From the NCBI RefSeq assembly GCF_024343735.1, contig NZ_RJUE01000066.1:203876-267875 (forward strand): 64,000 nucleotides of DNA, given 5' to 3'. The notes under the pieces were generated by a model. It was given only the letters and a program-made list of their open reading frames with translations. It was not told where the DNA came from and made no database searches. The position numbers and the translations under genes were made by a program. The stretch's first letter is position 1. Every line of letters starts with the position of its first letter. Below are positions 36,683-46,327 of this stretch, in pieces. Source of the DNA: Lacihabitans sp. CCS-44. GTDB lineage: Bacteria; Bacteroidota; Bacteroidia; Cytophagales; Spirosomataceae.

Positions 36683-37498
36683 ATGTCAGTACATTCTGAA
36701 ATCAAAAGAGTAACAACAAATACTTTAAGAGAATTAAAAAACAAAAAAGAAAAGATTGTTTGCTTAACGGCTTATGATTTTTCAATGGCTACTTTGGTAG
36801 ATCAGGCAGGCATTGAAGTGATTTTGGTAGGTGACTCAGCATCTAATGTAATGGCGGGCCATGAAACCACACTTCCAATAACACTAGACCAAATGATATA
36901 CCATGCTCAAGGTGTCATAAGAGCAGTAAAAAGAGCCTTAGTGGTAGTTGATTTGCCTTTTGGAAGCTATCAAGGCAACTCAGAAGAAGCACTCCGATCT
37001 GCCATAAAAATCATGAAAGAGTCTGGTGCACATGCCGTAAAAATGGAGGGTGGAAAAGAAATAGAAGAATCTATAGCGAGGGTTTTGAGTGCCGGTATTC
37101 CTGTAATGGGGCATCTAGGCCTTACACCACAATCTATATATAAATTTGGCACTTATACTGTCAGAGCTAAAGAAGATGAAGAAGCTCAACAATTGAGAGA
37201 AAATGTTAAATTATTGCAAGACTTAGGTTGTTTTGGTGTAGTATTGGAAAAAATACCTGCCAAACTGGCTACAGAAGTAAGCCAAACCTTAGAAATACCA
37301 ACGATAGGCATTGGAGCTGGAAACGGATGTGATGGACAAATATTGGTTATACACGATATGCTGGGTATTAATCAAGACTTTTCCCCAAGGTTTTTGAGAC
37401 GATACGCAGACCTTGCCACCATGATGAATACGGCCTTCATCAACTACATTGGCGATGTGAAGTCAGGAGATTTTCCAAGTAAAAAAGAATCATATTAA
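36683..37498 (+). CDS. panB: 3-methyl-2-oxobutanoate hydroxymethyltransferase
   Basis: Transfers the hydroxymethyl group from 5,10-methylene-THF to 2-oxoisovalerate to form ketopantoate, the first step of pantothenate and CoA synthesis; cytoplasmic. The 271-residue length is typical. Conserved segments are visible: [28 protein letters not shown] with metal-binding Asp, the [20 protein letters not shown] stretch, [42 protein letters not shown]. Seven bases after the EnvC-like gene, same operon. Confidence 0.97.
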   Translation: MSVHSEIKRVTTNTLRELKNKKEKIVCLTAYDFSMATLVDQAGIEVILVGDSASNVMAGHETTLPITLDQMIYHAQGVIRAVKRALVVVDLPFGSYQGNSEEALRSAIKIMKESGAHAVKMEGGKEIEESIARVLSAGIPVMGHLGLTPQSIYKFGTYTVRAKEDEEAQQLRENVKLLQDLGCFGVVLEKIPAKLATEVSQTLEIPTIGIGAGNGCDGQILVIHDMLGINQDFSPRFLRRYADLATMMNTAFINYIGDVKSGDFPSKKESY

Positions 37499-37499
37499 T

Positions 37500-39527
37500 A
37501 TGTATTTGAGATCAATCCCTGTATTGCGATATTTTATTTTACTCGTAGCAGGTATTTATCTCTATGAATGGTATAAGCCTCCTCTTAGCCATATTTATAT
37601 TTTTATAAGCATCACAGTTTTTTTAGGATTTGCTTCCGTAAAAATCAACCGACTCAGGTTTTTAAAACATAGCATCCCATTACTCTTTCTCGGATTAGGT
37701 TTGGCTAGTTCACATCTTTTTGATCATAAAAACCAAGGAAATCATATCACTAAGATGGGCTCATTTGACCAATATATGGCCATGATTGACTCTTACACCG
37801 AATCTAAGCCAAAAACATACAAAGTGACTGCAAAGGTACTTGCTGTAAAAAAAGATAACAAATGGAAGAATGTGACTGGCGAAACTTTGCTTTATTTTAA
37901 CAAAGAAGCTGGTGCTGTACCCAAATACGGAGAAATATATATTTTAAAAAATACGATTAGAGAAATAGAGGCCCCTAAAAATCCATTTGAGTTTGATTAT
38001 AAAACATACCAAGCCCGAAAAAACATATTCACGCATCAGTTTTTAAGAGAAGGAGATTTTATAAAGGCTGGAGAAATGAAAAGTTGGTCTTTGTTTCAAT
38101 TTGCCAACTCCCTTAATGTTTACACCCACACCGTTTTCAAAGAAATCCTTGATACTCCCAAACAAATGGGAGTAGCCGAAGCAATGATTGGTGGCATGAA
38201 AGCTGAATTAGATTTCGAAACCAAACAATGGTATTCTGCCACTGGTGCCATACATGTTTTGGCGGTATCAGGCATGCATGTAGTAATTTTATTTGTGGTT
38301 CTTAACGCTTTTTTGGGCTTATTTTTAAACAAAAAGAAACCGCTCTTTTTGTCCACAATCCTAATCTTACTTTGGTCTTATGCCATCTTCACTGGCCTGA
38401 GTCCAAGTGTTTGCCGCTCTACGCTGATGTTTTCGATGATTCAATTGGGTACATTTTTTCGAAGAGACGACAATCCTGTAAATACGCTATTGTTGTCAGG
38501 CATAATACTTCTCACAATTGTACCCACTTGGCTTTACGATGTTGGCTTTCAGTTATCTTATTTGGCTGTATTGGGCATAATGGTTATTTATCCTAAACTG
38601 AAAACACTGTTTTATATTAAATGGAGGCCCGTTCGGTCGATTTGGGAAATTTCTGCCGTTTCAATTGCTGCCCAAATTTTTACTTTGCCGCTTACTCTTT
38701 ACTATTTTCATCAATTTCCCAACTATTTTTTATTAGCCAATCCTATAGTTTCTTTGGTTTCAACCTTTATGCTTCCTATTGGATTATTGTTACTCTTTGT
38801 ATTCAAAATACCACTTTTAGGAAGTGCTTTAGGATTCATTTTCAAATGGCTCATAGATATTCTCAATTATTCAGTTTACCTTATTGCAGAACTTCCAAAT
38901 GCCCTAACCACCGGGCTTTCTATATCTTTTACCACCGTACTTTTATTGTTTTTAACCATCGCCTTTATTCTTCTATTTGTAAAAAACAAGGAGATCATTT
39001 ATATACAACTCATAGCCATTACTTGCCTTTTTCTTAGTATTAGTGGAGCAAATCAATTGTTAAAGCAAAAAAATCAAAGAGAAATCACCTTTCATTTTAT
39101 CCCAAACGGTTGGGGTATTTCAATTATAGAAGGGAGATCGGCCACTTTTATTTCAACAGATTCTCTTTGTAATGAACCCCTTATATATCAATTCCATCTA
39201 AAAAACTATTATGACGCAAGAGGCATAAAAAACTTCAAAACTCAAAAAATAGCAACTAAAGGAAACTTCATAATTCATGATACACACGGGAACATTCAAT
39301 GGATAAAAACACCAAACGGTCGAATAATTTCAGAAAATAGCAAATATTTGATATGTTCAGAAAATGCTATAAAAGAACTTGATAGCATATCTGAATTTGA
39401 TGGCACCATAATATTGGACGGCTCAAATAAAAAATGGGTAGTTGAAAAAATCAAAGAGCAAGCGGAGCAAAGAAAGAAAAAATTAATAGTTTTGTATGAT
39501 ACAGGATCTAAAACACTTACCTTCTAA
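37500..39527 (+). CDS. comEC: ComEC/Rec2 family competence protein
   Basis: 675 residues; inner-membrane DNA-uptake channel of natural transformation. An N-terminal DUF4131-like part (about 1-200) with two or three helices precedes the competence domain (about 230-500, with VLAVSGMHVVILFVVLNAFLGL and the QLSYLAVLGIMVIYPKL segment) holding about eight helices. The region after residue 520 is short, with no metallo-beta-lactamase HxHxDH, so the hydrolase part found in the Bacillus protein is missing. Starts one base after panB's stop. Confidence 0.9.
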   Translation: MYLRSIPVLRYFILLVAGIYLYEWYKPPLSHIYIFISITVFLGFASVKINRLRFLKHSIPLLFLGLGLASSHLFDHKNQGNHITKMGSFDQYMAMIDSYTESKPKTYKVTAKVLAVKKDNKWKNVTGETLLYFNKEAGAVPKYGEIYILKNTIREIEAPKNPFEFDYKTYQARKNIFTHQFLREGDFIKAGEMKSWSLFQFANSLNVYTHTVFKEILDTPKQMGVAEAMIGGMKAELDFETKQWYSATGAIHVLAVSGMHVVILFVVLNAFLGLFLNKKKPLFLSTILILLWSYAIFTGLSPSVCRSTLMFSMIQLGTFFRRDDNPVNTLLLSGIILLTIVPTWLYDVGFQLSYLAVLGIMVIYPKLKTLFYIKWRPVRSIWEISAVSIAAQIFTLPLTLYYFHQFPNYFLLANPIVSLVSTFMLPIGLLLLFVFKIPLLGSALGFIFKWLIDILNYSVYLIAELPNALTTGLSISFTTVLLLFLTIAFILLFVKNKEIIYIQLIAITCLFLSISGANQLLKQKNQREITFHFIPNGWGISIIEGRSATFISTDSLCNEPLIYQFHLKNYYDARGIKNFKTQKIATKGNFIIHDTHGNIQWIKTPNGRIISENSKYLICSENAIKELDSISEFDGTIILDGSNKKWVVEKIKEQAEQRKKKLIVLYDTGSKTLTF

Positions 39528-40055
39528 ATGAAAAAAGCATTAAATATTATCTTCATAGTCATTGGTGTATTGGTTTTGGCACTTTATGGCGTAAGGACTT
39601 ATACCAAGAGCCACAGTCCATTTGAAAAACTAACAGCCAAAGGCAAAAAAGACCTGAAGGTCCAACTTGGATATTGCAGACCTTTAATGAAAGAAAGAAA
39701 AATATTTGGAGAACTTATACCCTACAATACTGTTTGGCGTACAGGTGCAAATGAAGCTACCACTATTAGCTTTTCCAGGACTTGCACTTTTGGCAAAAGG
39801 AAAGTAAAAGATGGAAATTATAGCCTATGGACTATTCCAGGTGAAAAATATTGGACCATTATATTGAATACAGAAACGGGTCAATGGGGCACAAACTATG
39901 ATGAAACTAAAGATTATCTCCGTTTTAAAATTGAAGCCGAAAAAACCCAAAAACCAATAGAGCAACTTACCATAAAACTACTCGAGATAGCTGAAGGTGG
40001 AATAGATATGACATTAAACTGGGAAAACACACAGTTGAATATTCCAATCAGGTAA
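39528..40055 (+). CDS. DUF2911 family protein, membrane-anchored
   Basis: 175 residues with an N-terminal helix (ALNIIFIVIGVLVLALYGV) and a DUF2911 domain: LKVQLGYCRPLMKERKIFGELIPYNTVWRTGANEATTISFS, then VKDGNYSLWTIPGEKYWTIILN and the C-terminal TLNWENTQLNIPI. No catalytic role is known. It directly abuts comEC (0-base gap) and ends the operon, but a role in DNA uptake is not implied by its domain. Confidence 0.85.
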   Translation: MKKALNIIFIVIGVLVLALYGVRTYTKSHSPFEKLTAKGKKDLKVQLGYCRPLMKERKIFGELIPYNTVWRTGANEATTISFSRTCTFGKRKVKDGNYSLWTIPGEKYWTIILNTETGQWGTNYDETKDYLRFKIEAEKTQKPIEQLTIKLLEIAEGGIDMTLNWENTQLNIPIR

Positions 40056-40098
40056 ATTCAGTAAATAAGCAGGTTACAGCATTGTTTTTTTTTGTCAA

Positions 40099-41073
40099 TC
40101 AATAAACTATCTTGGCAGCCTCTCTGGTTTTGTCTAACAGATGAATAAGTTTATTACTATCTGCTAATGACCAATTTGGACTCTCCAATAGATTATTTCT
40201 AAGACAATAATTTACTTCTTCAATTTCGTAATTATAGCCAAAGGTATCTCTAGGGAAATCTAAAGTCTCTACTTCTATACCATCTAAAGTATACAAAGTC
40301 AATCTATTGGCCTCATGAAATCGACTATGCATTCTGATTGACCCAAGCTCACCATAAATCCTGGCTTCACAATCTGTATGAGATACAACTGTACAGTTTA
40401 GTACTGCAGTGCTCTGATTATCATATTGATACACAAAAGAAGTAGTTTCATCTGTCCCCGTTTTAGCAAAAATACTGGCAGCAAAGATTTTAGATGGATA
40501 ACCCAACAAAAATAGAGACAAAAAAGCAGGATAAATCCCAATATCTAAAAATGCACCGCCTCCCAAACTTGGATTAAAAAGGCGAGACTTCTCATCGAAA
40601 ATAGCTTTGAAACCAAAATCTGCGTGTATTGTTTTTATTTTACCTATTTTTCCTTCGGATATCCAAGATTGTACCTTCAAAGTACTCGGTAAGAAGCGTG
40701 TCCACATGGCTTCCATCAAAAAAACTTTATTTGTCCTTGCAAGGGCTATCATCTGATCTACTTCAGTTTCATCCATCGCAAATGGCTTCTCGCACAAAAC
40801 ACCCACTCCATTGTTTAAACAAAGCAATGTATGCTCTTTGTGATAAGTATGTGGAGTAGCGACATAAACCACGTCTATATCAGCAGAAAATAAATCTTCA
40901 TAATTCCCAAATGCATGTTGGGCTTGATGATTTAATGCAAATTGTTGGGCTCTCTCTAATGAGGTACTAGCTACAGCAACCAGTTCTGTACCCTCTGTTT
41001 TATTCAAATCAGCAGCAAACTTTGCGGCAATTTTTCCTGCACCCAAAATGCCCCACTTAATGGTATTAGTCAT
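40099..41073 (-). CDS. Gfo/Idh/MocA family oxidoreductase
   Basis: 324-residue NAD(P)-dependent oxidoreductase. The Rossmann nucleotide motif is GILGAGKIAAKFAADL (residues 8-23), the catalytic-loop segment CEKPFAMDETEVDQMIALA lies near 94-112, and a C-terminal GFO_IDH_MocA sheet follows. Closest by pattern to trans-1,2-dihydrodiol dehydrogenase-like and D-xylose dehydrogenase-like members; the sugar or cyclitol substrate cannot be told. Convergent to the DUF2911 gene. Confidence 0.88.
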   Translation of the reverse strand: MTNTIKWGILGAGKIAAKFAADLNKTEGTELVAVASTSLERAQQFALNHQAQHAFGNYEDLFSADIDVVYVATPHTYHKEHTLLCLNNGVGVLCEKPFAMDETEVDQMIALARTNKVFLMEAMWTRFLPSTLKVQSWISEGKIGKIKTIHADFGFKAIFDEKSRLFNPSLGGGAFLDIGIYPAFLSLFLLGYPSKIFAASIFAKTGTDETTSFVYQYDNQSTAVLNCTVVSHTDCEARIYGELGSIRMHSRFHEANRLTLYTLDGIEVETLDFPRDTFGYNYEIEEVNYCLRNNLLESPNWSLADSNKLIHLLDKTREAAKIVY

Positions 41074-41114
41074 TTATTTAAAGTCAAATTTGAGGCAATT
41101 TAACCCTAAAACCT

Positions 41115-43004
41115 TTAGTTAACAATAATTTTCTTTGACTGCTGGCTTATATTATTAGAGACTACCACCTGATAATTACCCATAGCAATGCCGTTCTTCA
41201 AAACCATTTTATAGGAAGATTCCCCCATTTTTATTAATTCAAATGGAATCTCAATACCATTTGAATTAACTAGTCTGATATTTGGATTTTCTATAAATGT
41301 ATCTATCAAAATAAACTCCGAGGCAGGATTAGGATAAACCCTAAATTGATCTGAGGGGAAGTTAAAGATTGAAAGAGGCGAAAAATTAAAACTTATAGTA
41401 GGTCCGGGGTAAAATTTATTGGCTAAATCAGTATATCTTAGTCTGTAATAATTATTACCAAATAAAGGGTTTTTATCTATAAATCTATAGGATACTATTC
41501 CACTCGAAACCCCGACTGCTGCCTGCTCATCTTTTTGAAAAAACTCTTTATTGTCAGCACTCTTGTCTATAAAGATAAGCTGTGAGTTTTGTTCAAATGT
41601 ACTAGTCCAAACCAACTCAATCTCTTGATTTCCGTTTAAAAATGCTTGGAATTTTCCAAAAATTATTGGAGGTGGTAAGCTTAAATTAAGAGCCCAAAAA
41701 TCACTTTGTCCTCTGTTAAGACTAGCATCGCCATCTGCAGAACGAGAACTTGCTGCTAAAAACAAACCACTTTTTGAAGTATAAATAACCTGCCGAGCTA
41801 AATCAATATCTGCTCCACCAAATAATTTATGAAAAATAGGAATAAACGTATCTTCCTTCAAGGCCATTAACCATACGTCAGTAAGAGTCCCTTTGGGTTT
41901 TGTAGTGCCAATTGTAGATTGGCTGGTACCTGAAGCATAAATCACACCATCTGCACCTCTTACTAAACTATAAAAACCGTCATTGTCTAGTCCACCAAAA
42001 TGATTTTTATCTAGCAATAAACCGTTTTTATCTACCCTCAAAATTATACCATCCTTCTCCCCCAAAGAGTTTCCAATTTGACCGTTGGTTGAACTAGATT
42101 CTCCTGCAATATAAAACCCAGTTTTAGAATTGTTTTCTAAAGCTGAAAAAGCTACATCATAGCTATTTCCACCAAATCCTTTCTCCCAAACTTGCCTTCC
42201 TGTACCATCTATTTTAATAACTAAAAAGTCGAGAAAGCCTTGACCAGCACCACTTATGTCTCTCTCAAGTGATAGTGTCCCTCCTACCATCAAATATCCA
42301 CCGTCAGAGGTTATAATTATGTCGTTCATATAATCTTCCAAACCTCCTCCGAATGTTTTCTCCCACAGCGTATCTCCAAAAGGTGAAAGTTTAGCTACAT
42401 AAAAATCATATCCTGAGAATGGATTTACTCCAATAGATCTCGTGGCACCAACTATTATTTGACCATCCGGCAAAATTTTCAGAGAAGGTTTACTAAAACT
42501 ATTTACTTGTTGAAATGAAACACCAGAATTGCTGTTTCCGCCGGCAAAAAGCCTTTTTGAGACAAAATCACCATTTTCTTTTAGCCTAACAAGAAGCAAA
42601 CCACCGTTAGTACCATTAAAATTGGCATCTCCGTCAGTTGACTGAGTTGTTCCCAATATCAAATACTCATTATTTGAGGTTTTAACTACAGATGTGGCTA
42701 TGTCTTCTTTTGACCCACCAAAAGTTTTTGACCAAACAATTGACCCGGTATTGGAAACTTTTGATATCCAAAAATCATTCCCTCCTGTTCCATCAAATCC
42801 CCTGGAGTCTTTTACATCAAAACTATTTTTCGAATTAGTAGAGCCAACCATTATGAATCCACCATCTGAAGTTTCTACTCCAGCATATACCACTTCATTT
42901 CTTTCCCCACCATACGATTTTTGCCAGTTCACAACGTATTCTTGAGCAAAGCTGCAAAATTGGATTATTGTAGTTAGTATTAATATGGATAAGTACTTAA
43001 ACAT
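41115..43004 (-). CDS. Secreted beta-structured protein with type IX secretion sorting tail
   Basis: 629 residues: signal peptide (1-20), about seven repeats of the form WxKxFGGxxxDxxxxxxxTxDGGYxxxGxT (for example VWSKTFGGSKEDIATSVVK and EKTFGGGLEDYMNDIIIT), then a linker and a C-terminal Por_Secre_tail-like domain (FRVYPNPASEFILIDTF to the terminal YQVVVSNN...KKIIVN). The tail is a type IX secretion signal, so the protein should be moved to the cell surface or released. The repeats resemble beta-propeller/SBBP blades with no enzyme motif. Direct evidence that the strain has a T9SS. Confidence 0.88.
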   Translation of the reverse strand: MFKYLSILILTTIIQFCSFAQEYVVNWQKSYGGERNEVVYAGVETSDGGFIMVGSTNSKNSFDVKDSRGFDGTGGNDFWISKVSNTGSIVWSKTFGGSKEDIATSVVKTSNNEYLILGTTQSTDGDANFNGTNGGLLLVRLKENGDFVSKRLFAGGNSNSGVSFQQVNSFSKPSLKILPDGQIIVGATRSIGVNPFSGYDFYVAKLSPFGDTLWEKTFGGGLEDYMNDIIITSDGGYLMVGGTLSLERDISGAGQGFLDFLVIKIDGTGRQVWEKGFGGNSYDVAFSALENNSKTGFYIAGESSSTNGQIGNSLGEKDGIILRVDKNGLLLDKNHFGGLDNDGFYSLVRGADGVIYASGTSQSTIGTTKPKGTLTDVWLMALKEDTFIPIFHKLFGGADIDLARQVIYTSKSGLFLAASSRSADGDASLNRGQSDFWALNLSLPPPIIFGKFQAFLNGNQEIELVWTSTFEQNSQLIFIDKSADNKEFFQKDEQAAVGVSSGIVSYRFIDKNPLFGNNYYRLRYTDLANKFYPGPTISFNFSPLSIFNFPSDQFRVYPNPASEFILIDTFIENPNIRLVNSNGIEIPFELIKMGESSYKMVLKNGIAMGNYQVVVSNNISQQSKKIIVN

Positions 43005-43132
43005 TTATAAATGAGTCTTGTTATAGGTTTGGAGTAAACTTCTCTTTAAAGAAGTTGAACTCACCAAAAACTACTCAAATTTCATGCCTATAAATATTGT
43101 ACGAATACATTTCACATTTAAATGTCTGGTAG

Positions 43133-43630
43133 TTAAGTTATATGAACAGACTCTCCAATTGATTCTTCAAAAAAATGATGAAGTTGAAAAGTCTGCTCCA
43201 CACCCATTTTCTGTCCAGTTTGAGCTATAAAATATAGAATGACCAAACCACCAAGTAAAAAAGGCAAAAGCCAAAGTATCTGACTTTCAATATGTAGCGA
43301 GTATTTTACCAAGCCAATAATAGTAATGAAAAATGTAGCCAGCCCCAAAATAGAATAACCAAACAAAAAAACTGCCCAAACTGTGGGATGCGGCCCGTAC
43401 ATTCCTCGCAAAACAGTTCCATTTTCTGTTTCTTCAAAAGACACATTGAGCTGTGGCGACCAAAAATGCTGATATTCAGGCAAGATTCTAAAAAGTCCGT
43501 GGGTAACAAACACTTTGCCATCAATATGGTCGTGCTGCGTCGCTAATCTTTTATTGATTCTGTCCACCAATTCTTTTGGTTTGCATGGACATTCCTTTCT
43601 GAATTTAGGCCTTACTCTGAAGCTGGTCAT
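43133..43630 (-). CDS. Conserved membrane protein of unknown function
   Basis: 165 residues: a soluble N-terminal half (FRKECPCKPKELVDRINKRL with a CxC pair, then ISF-type beta strands LNVSFEETENGTVLRG) and two helices (about 81-106 and 112-135: VFLFGYSILGLATFFITIIGLV, ILWLLPFLLGGLVILYF). I do not know this family's function. It lies downstream of rpsG beyond a strong terminator, so it is not in the ribosomal operon. Confidence 0.7.
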   Translation of the reverse strand: MTSFRVRPKFRKECPCKPKELVDRINKRLATQHDHIDGKVFVTHGLFRILPEYQHFWSPQLNVSFEETENGTVLRGMYGPHPTVWAVFLFGYSILGLATFFITIIGLVKYSLHIESQILWLLPFLLGGLVILYFIAQTGQKMGVEQTFQLHHFFEESIGESVHIT

Positions 43631-43746
43631 ATATAGTTTTTTTAGGTTGAATGATAAAACTAAAAAATAACCAAATTAATATTTATGACTTTTAGCAGAA
43701 AATGGAATTTCTGTGTAGATTTCTAGATTAACAAACCATTACGCAC

Positions 43747-43775
43747 AAAAAAACCTCTCGAAAAATCGAGAGGTT
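43747..43775 (-). terminator. Rho-independent terminator of the rpsL-rpsG operon
   Basis: Ten-base perfect stem AACCTCTCGA / TCGAGAGGTT. On the minus strand it is followed by a T run (reverse complement of the A run at 43747-43751). It lies 26 bases after rpsG. Confidence 0.9.
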
Positions 43776-43800
43776 CTCTTTTGGTCTGAAGTATAGACGA

Positions 43801-44268
43801 TTACAATCTGAAGTGCGAGAATGCTTTGTTCGCATCCGCCATTCTGTGCGTATCATCTTTCTTTTTCACAGATGCACCTTCACCTTTCGAAGCAGCGATA
43901 ATCTCGCCAGCTAAACGCTCAGTGATGGTTTTCTCACCACGCTTACGAGCGTAGTTGATCATCCATTTCATACCTAATGACTGTTTACGATCGGCTCTTA
44001 CTTCAGTAGGAACTTGGAAAGTAGCACCACCGACTCTACGGCTCTTAACCTCTACAGCTGGCATAACGTTGTTCAATGCTTTTTTCCAGATTTCTAATCC
44101 GTTCTCGCTCGTACGTTTCTCAACAATCTCTAATGCACCATAAAAAATACCGTAAGCCAGTGATTTTTTACCGTCGTACATCATGTTGTTTACAAACTTT
44201 GTTACTGTTACATCTCTGAACTTTGGGTCAGGTAACACGTAACGCTTTTTTGGTTTTGCTTTTCTCAT
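43801..44268 (-). CDS. rpsG: 30S ribosomal protein S7
   Basis: 155 residues; binds the 3' major domain of 16S rRNA and starts assembly of the 30S head. Conserved sequence throughout, for example [46 protein letters not shown] and [19 protein letters not shown]. Encoded after rpsL as in the str operon, but fusA does not follow. Confidence 0.98.
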   Translation of the reverse strand: MRKAKPKKRYVLPDPKFRDVTVTKFVNNMMYDGKKSLAYGIFYGALEIVEKRTSENGLEIWKKALNNVMPAVEVKSRRVGGATFQVPTEVRADRKQSLGMKWMINYARKRGEKTITERLAGEIIAASKGEGASVKKKDDTHRMADANKAFSHFRL

Positions 44269-44383
44269 TTCTTAAATTTTTAAGAAGGTTTCGTTTAATG
44301 ATTTAAACTAATTCACATTCGGTAATACCAAACATTACTTCCCCTATATGTGCTCTCAGTGAGAGACTATAAAGATTTTCTTG

Positions 44384-44797
44384 TTATTTCTTCTTACCTT
44401 TTGTTGGTGCCGCCGCTACCTGACCTGGCTTAGGACGTTTAGCACCATACTTAGAGCGACTCTGCTTACGGTTGTTTACACCGGCTGTATCCAATGCCCC
44501 ACGAACGATGTGATAACGTACACCTGGTAAGTCTTTCACACGACCACCTCTAATCAATACGATAGAGTGCTCTTGCAAATTGTGACCTTCACCCGGAATG
44601 TAGGCGTTCACCTCTTTCTGGTTTGTAAGACGTACACGAGCTACTTTACGAAGAGCCGAGTTTGGCTTCTTTGGTGTAGTAGTATAAACTCTGGTGCACA
44701 CCCCACGACGCTGAGGGCATGAATCCAATGCCGGAGATTTTGACTTATAAGTTAGGTCTTCTCTTCCTTTTCTTACTAACTGCTGTATAGTAGGCAT
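44384..44797 (-). CDS. rpsL: 30S ribosomal protein S12
   Basis: 137 residues; decoding-centre protein, target of streptomycin resistance mutations. The sequence [55 protein letters not shown] and [14 protein letters not shown] is diagnostic (written here in blocks of under twenty). The K43-equivalent lies in TPKKPNSA and is Lys, so the sequence shows no classic streptomycin-resistance replacement there. First gene of a two-gene ribosomal operon with rpsG, 115 bases apart. Confidence 0.98.
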   Translation of the reverse strand: MPTIQQLVRKGREDLTYKSKSPALDSCPQRRGVCTRVYTTTPKKPNSALRKVARVRLTNQKEVNAYIPGEGHNLQEHSIVLIRGGRVKDLPGVRYHIVRGALDTAGVNNRKQSRSKYGAKRPKPGQVAAAPTKGKKK

Positions 44798-44971
44798 TGT
44801 AAACTGTTAAAAATTAATAAAATAAATACTATCTCCCGAAAATTCGGACTGCAAAGGTAAGATTATTTTTCTGGAAATAAAATTTTGTACAAGAAATTAT
44901 ACTGAAAGACTCTATATTTTATTAAAAAACTAACCTGAATTGCCCTTTCTGAAAAAAATATCAGAAATAGT

Positions 44972-45006
44972 TTGAAATATCAAAATTATAATCGTAATAT
45001 TGCGAT
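44972..45006 (+). promoter_or_regulatory. arsR promoter with overlapping palindromic operator
   Basis: -33 TTG at 44972-44974 and -7 box TAATATTG at 44995-45002, separated by 20 bases. Overlapping the -7 is the near-perfect palindrome ATCGTAATATTGCGAT (44991-45006), a classic ArsR operator position. It recurs inverted before arsM. Confidence 0.75.
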
Positions 45007-45020
45007 AAGAAAATAATTTT

Positions 45021-45353
45021 ATGGGATTAACCAAGTCAGAAGAGTTTACAGTTAAAGACAATAAGCTTGCTAAGTATGCAAAGGCATTGTCGCACCCAGC
45101 ACGAATAGCCATACTTAGAATATTGATAAAGAGGCAGTCTTGTATCTGTGGCGATATTGTTGAAGAACTTCCCTTATCGCAAAGTACAGTCTCGCAGCAC
45201 CTCAAAGAATTGAAAGAAGCGGGGCTAATAAAAGGCGATATTGAAGGGGCTAAAGTGTGTTACTGTATTGACGAAAACGAACTAAATCAAGCTAAAAGCT
45301 ATATTGATGAGCTTTTTAGTAGTTATTATACAAACAAAACGAGTTGTTGTTAA
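45021..45353 (+). CDS. arsR: ArsR-family metalloregulator
   Basis: 110-residue winged-helix repressor. Residues about 23-95 form the ArsR HTH: LSHPARIAILRILI, the metal-site loop SCICGDIVEELPLSQSTVSQHLKEL with Cys at about 40 and 42, and the wing to VCYCIDENEL. The C-terminus TSCC adds a Cys pair. On binding As(III) it should leave the DNA. The matching operator lies over its own promoter at 44991 and an inverted copy precedes the methyltransferase, so it probably controls both genes. Confidence 0.93.
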   Translation: MGLTKSEEFTVKDNKLAKYAKALSHPARIAILRILIKRQSCICGDIVEELPLSQSTVSQHLKELKEAGLIKGDIEGAKVCYCIDENELNQAKSYIDELFSSYYTNKTSCC

Positions 45354-45360
45354 TATTTTT

Positions 45361-45390
45361 TTGCGAAAACTAATCGCATTATTACGATTA
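45361..45390 (+). promoter_or_regulatory. arsM promoter and ArsR operator, inverted copy
   Basis: TTG at 45361-45363 can serve as -33. The palindrome ATCGCATTATTACGAT (45373-45388) is the reverse complement of the arsR operator with one or two changes. It lies 27 bases before the arsM start and overlaps a -7-like box at about 45383. Confidence 0.7.
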
Positions 45391-45414
45391 TAAAAATTTA
45401 AAACAAATAAAAAA

Positions 45415-46260
45415 ATGCAAACAGAAGAACAATTAAAAGAGATTGTAAAGCAAAAATATAGTGAGATAGCCTTGCAAGACAAAGAAACCAACATGTCGTC
45501 ATGTTGTGGCTCAGGCGGCTGCTCTACAGAGGTTTATAATATCATGAGTGACGATTACACACAACTGGAAGGCTACAATCCTGATGCCGATTTGGGCTTG
45601 GGATGTGGACTACCGACCCAATTTGCCAAAATCAAGAAAGGCGATGTGGTGATAGACTTGGGCAGCGGAGCAGGAAACGATTGTTTCATAGCCAGAGCCG
45701 AAACGGGAGAATCAGGTAAAGTAATCGGGATAGATTTCACGCCTGCCATGATAGACAAAGCCAGAGTAAATGCAGAATTGAGAGGTTTTCACAATGTGGA
45801 ATTCAGACAAGGTGACATTGAAAAGATGCCAGTTACGGCCAATATTGCGGATGTTATTGTGAGCAATTGCGTACTAAATTTAGTACCTAACAAAAAGGCG
45901 GTCTTGAAAGACATTATGAGAGTGCTAAAACCGGGCGGTCACTTTAGTATTTCTGATGTGGTTTTGGTGGGTAATTTACCTGAGAACTTACAAAATGCAG
46001 CTGAAATGTATGCTGGATGCGTATCTGGGGCGATTCAAAAAGACGAATACTTGGGAATGATTCAAGAAACTGGATTTGCGAATATCACCCTACAAAAAGA
46101 AAAGGCCATAATAATACCAGACGATATCCTTAGCCAATATCTTGATGTTCAGCAGTTAGAGGATTTCAAAAACTCTAAAATGGGTATTTTCAGTGTCACC
46201 GTTTATGCCGAAAAACCAGCAGAAAAGGCTGCATGTTGTGGACCTGATTGTTGTAGCTGA
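45415..46260 (+). CDS. arsM: Arsenite S-adenosylmethionine methyltransferase
   Basis: 281 residues; methylates As(III) to mono- to trimethyl arsenicals using SAM, detoxifying arsenic in the cytoplasm. Motif I is VIDLGSGAGNDCFIARAE (about 78-95), followed by GIDFTPAMIDKARV. Family Cys residues are in LGLGCGLP (about 62), VSNCVLNLVPNKKAV (about 145) and the CVSGAIQ region (about 199). Extra Cys pairs are near the N-terminus (SSCCGSGGCS) and at the end (AACCGPDCCS), probably for metalloid capture. Follows arsR, 61 bases downstream, with its own operator copy. Confidence 0.95.
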   Translation: MQTEEQLKEIVKQKYSEIALQDKETNMSSCCGSGGCSTEVYNIMSDDYTQLEGYNPDADLGLGCGLPTQFAKIKKGDVVIDLGSGAGNDCFIARAETGESGKVIGIDFTPAMIDKARVNAELRGFHNVEFRQGDIEKMPVTANIADVIVSNCVLNLVPNKKAVLKDIMRVLKPGGHFSISDVVLVGNLPENLQNAAEMYAGCVSGAIQKDEYLGMIQETGFANITLQKEKAIIIPDDILSQYLDVQQLEDFKNSKMGIFSVTVYAEKPAEKAACCGPDCCS

Positions 46261-46278
46261 GATTTTGGTGTGTTTGAT

Positions 46279-46320
46279 GGAACACGGATTTTACGGATGC
46301 TAGCACGGATTTTCACGGAT
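46279..46320. repeat. Copy of the ATCCGTG intergenic repeat
   Basis: GGAACACGGATTTTACGGAT followed by GCTAGCACGGATTTTCACGGAT. Its reverse complement resembles the two copies at 3804-3918, so this is the same dispersed element, here just after arsM and before its terminator. Confidence 0.65.
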
Positions 46321-46327
46321 AGTATTT

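Noticed and set aside
38372..39037. Two long plus-strand frames (74 and 138 codons) inside comEC
   Set aside because: Out-of-frame shadows of the comEC membrane segments.
41115..43004. Possible frameshift or enzyme domain in the T9SS cargo protein
   Set aside because: The frame is intact and the repeats are beta blades without catalytic residues.
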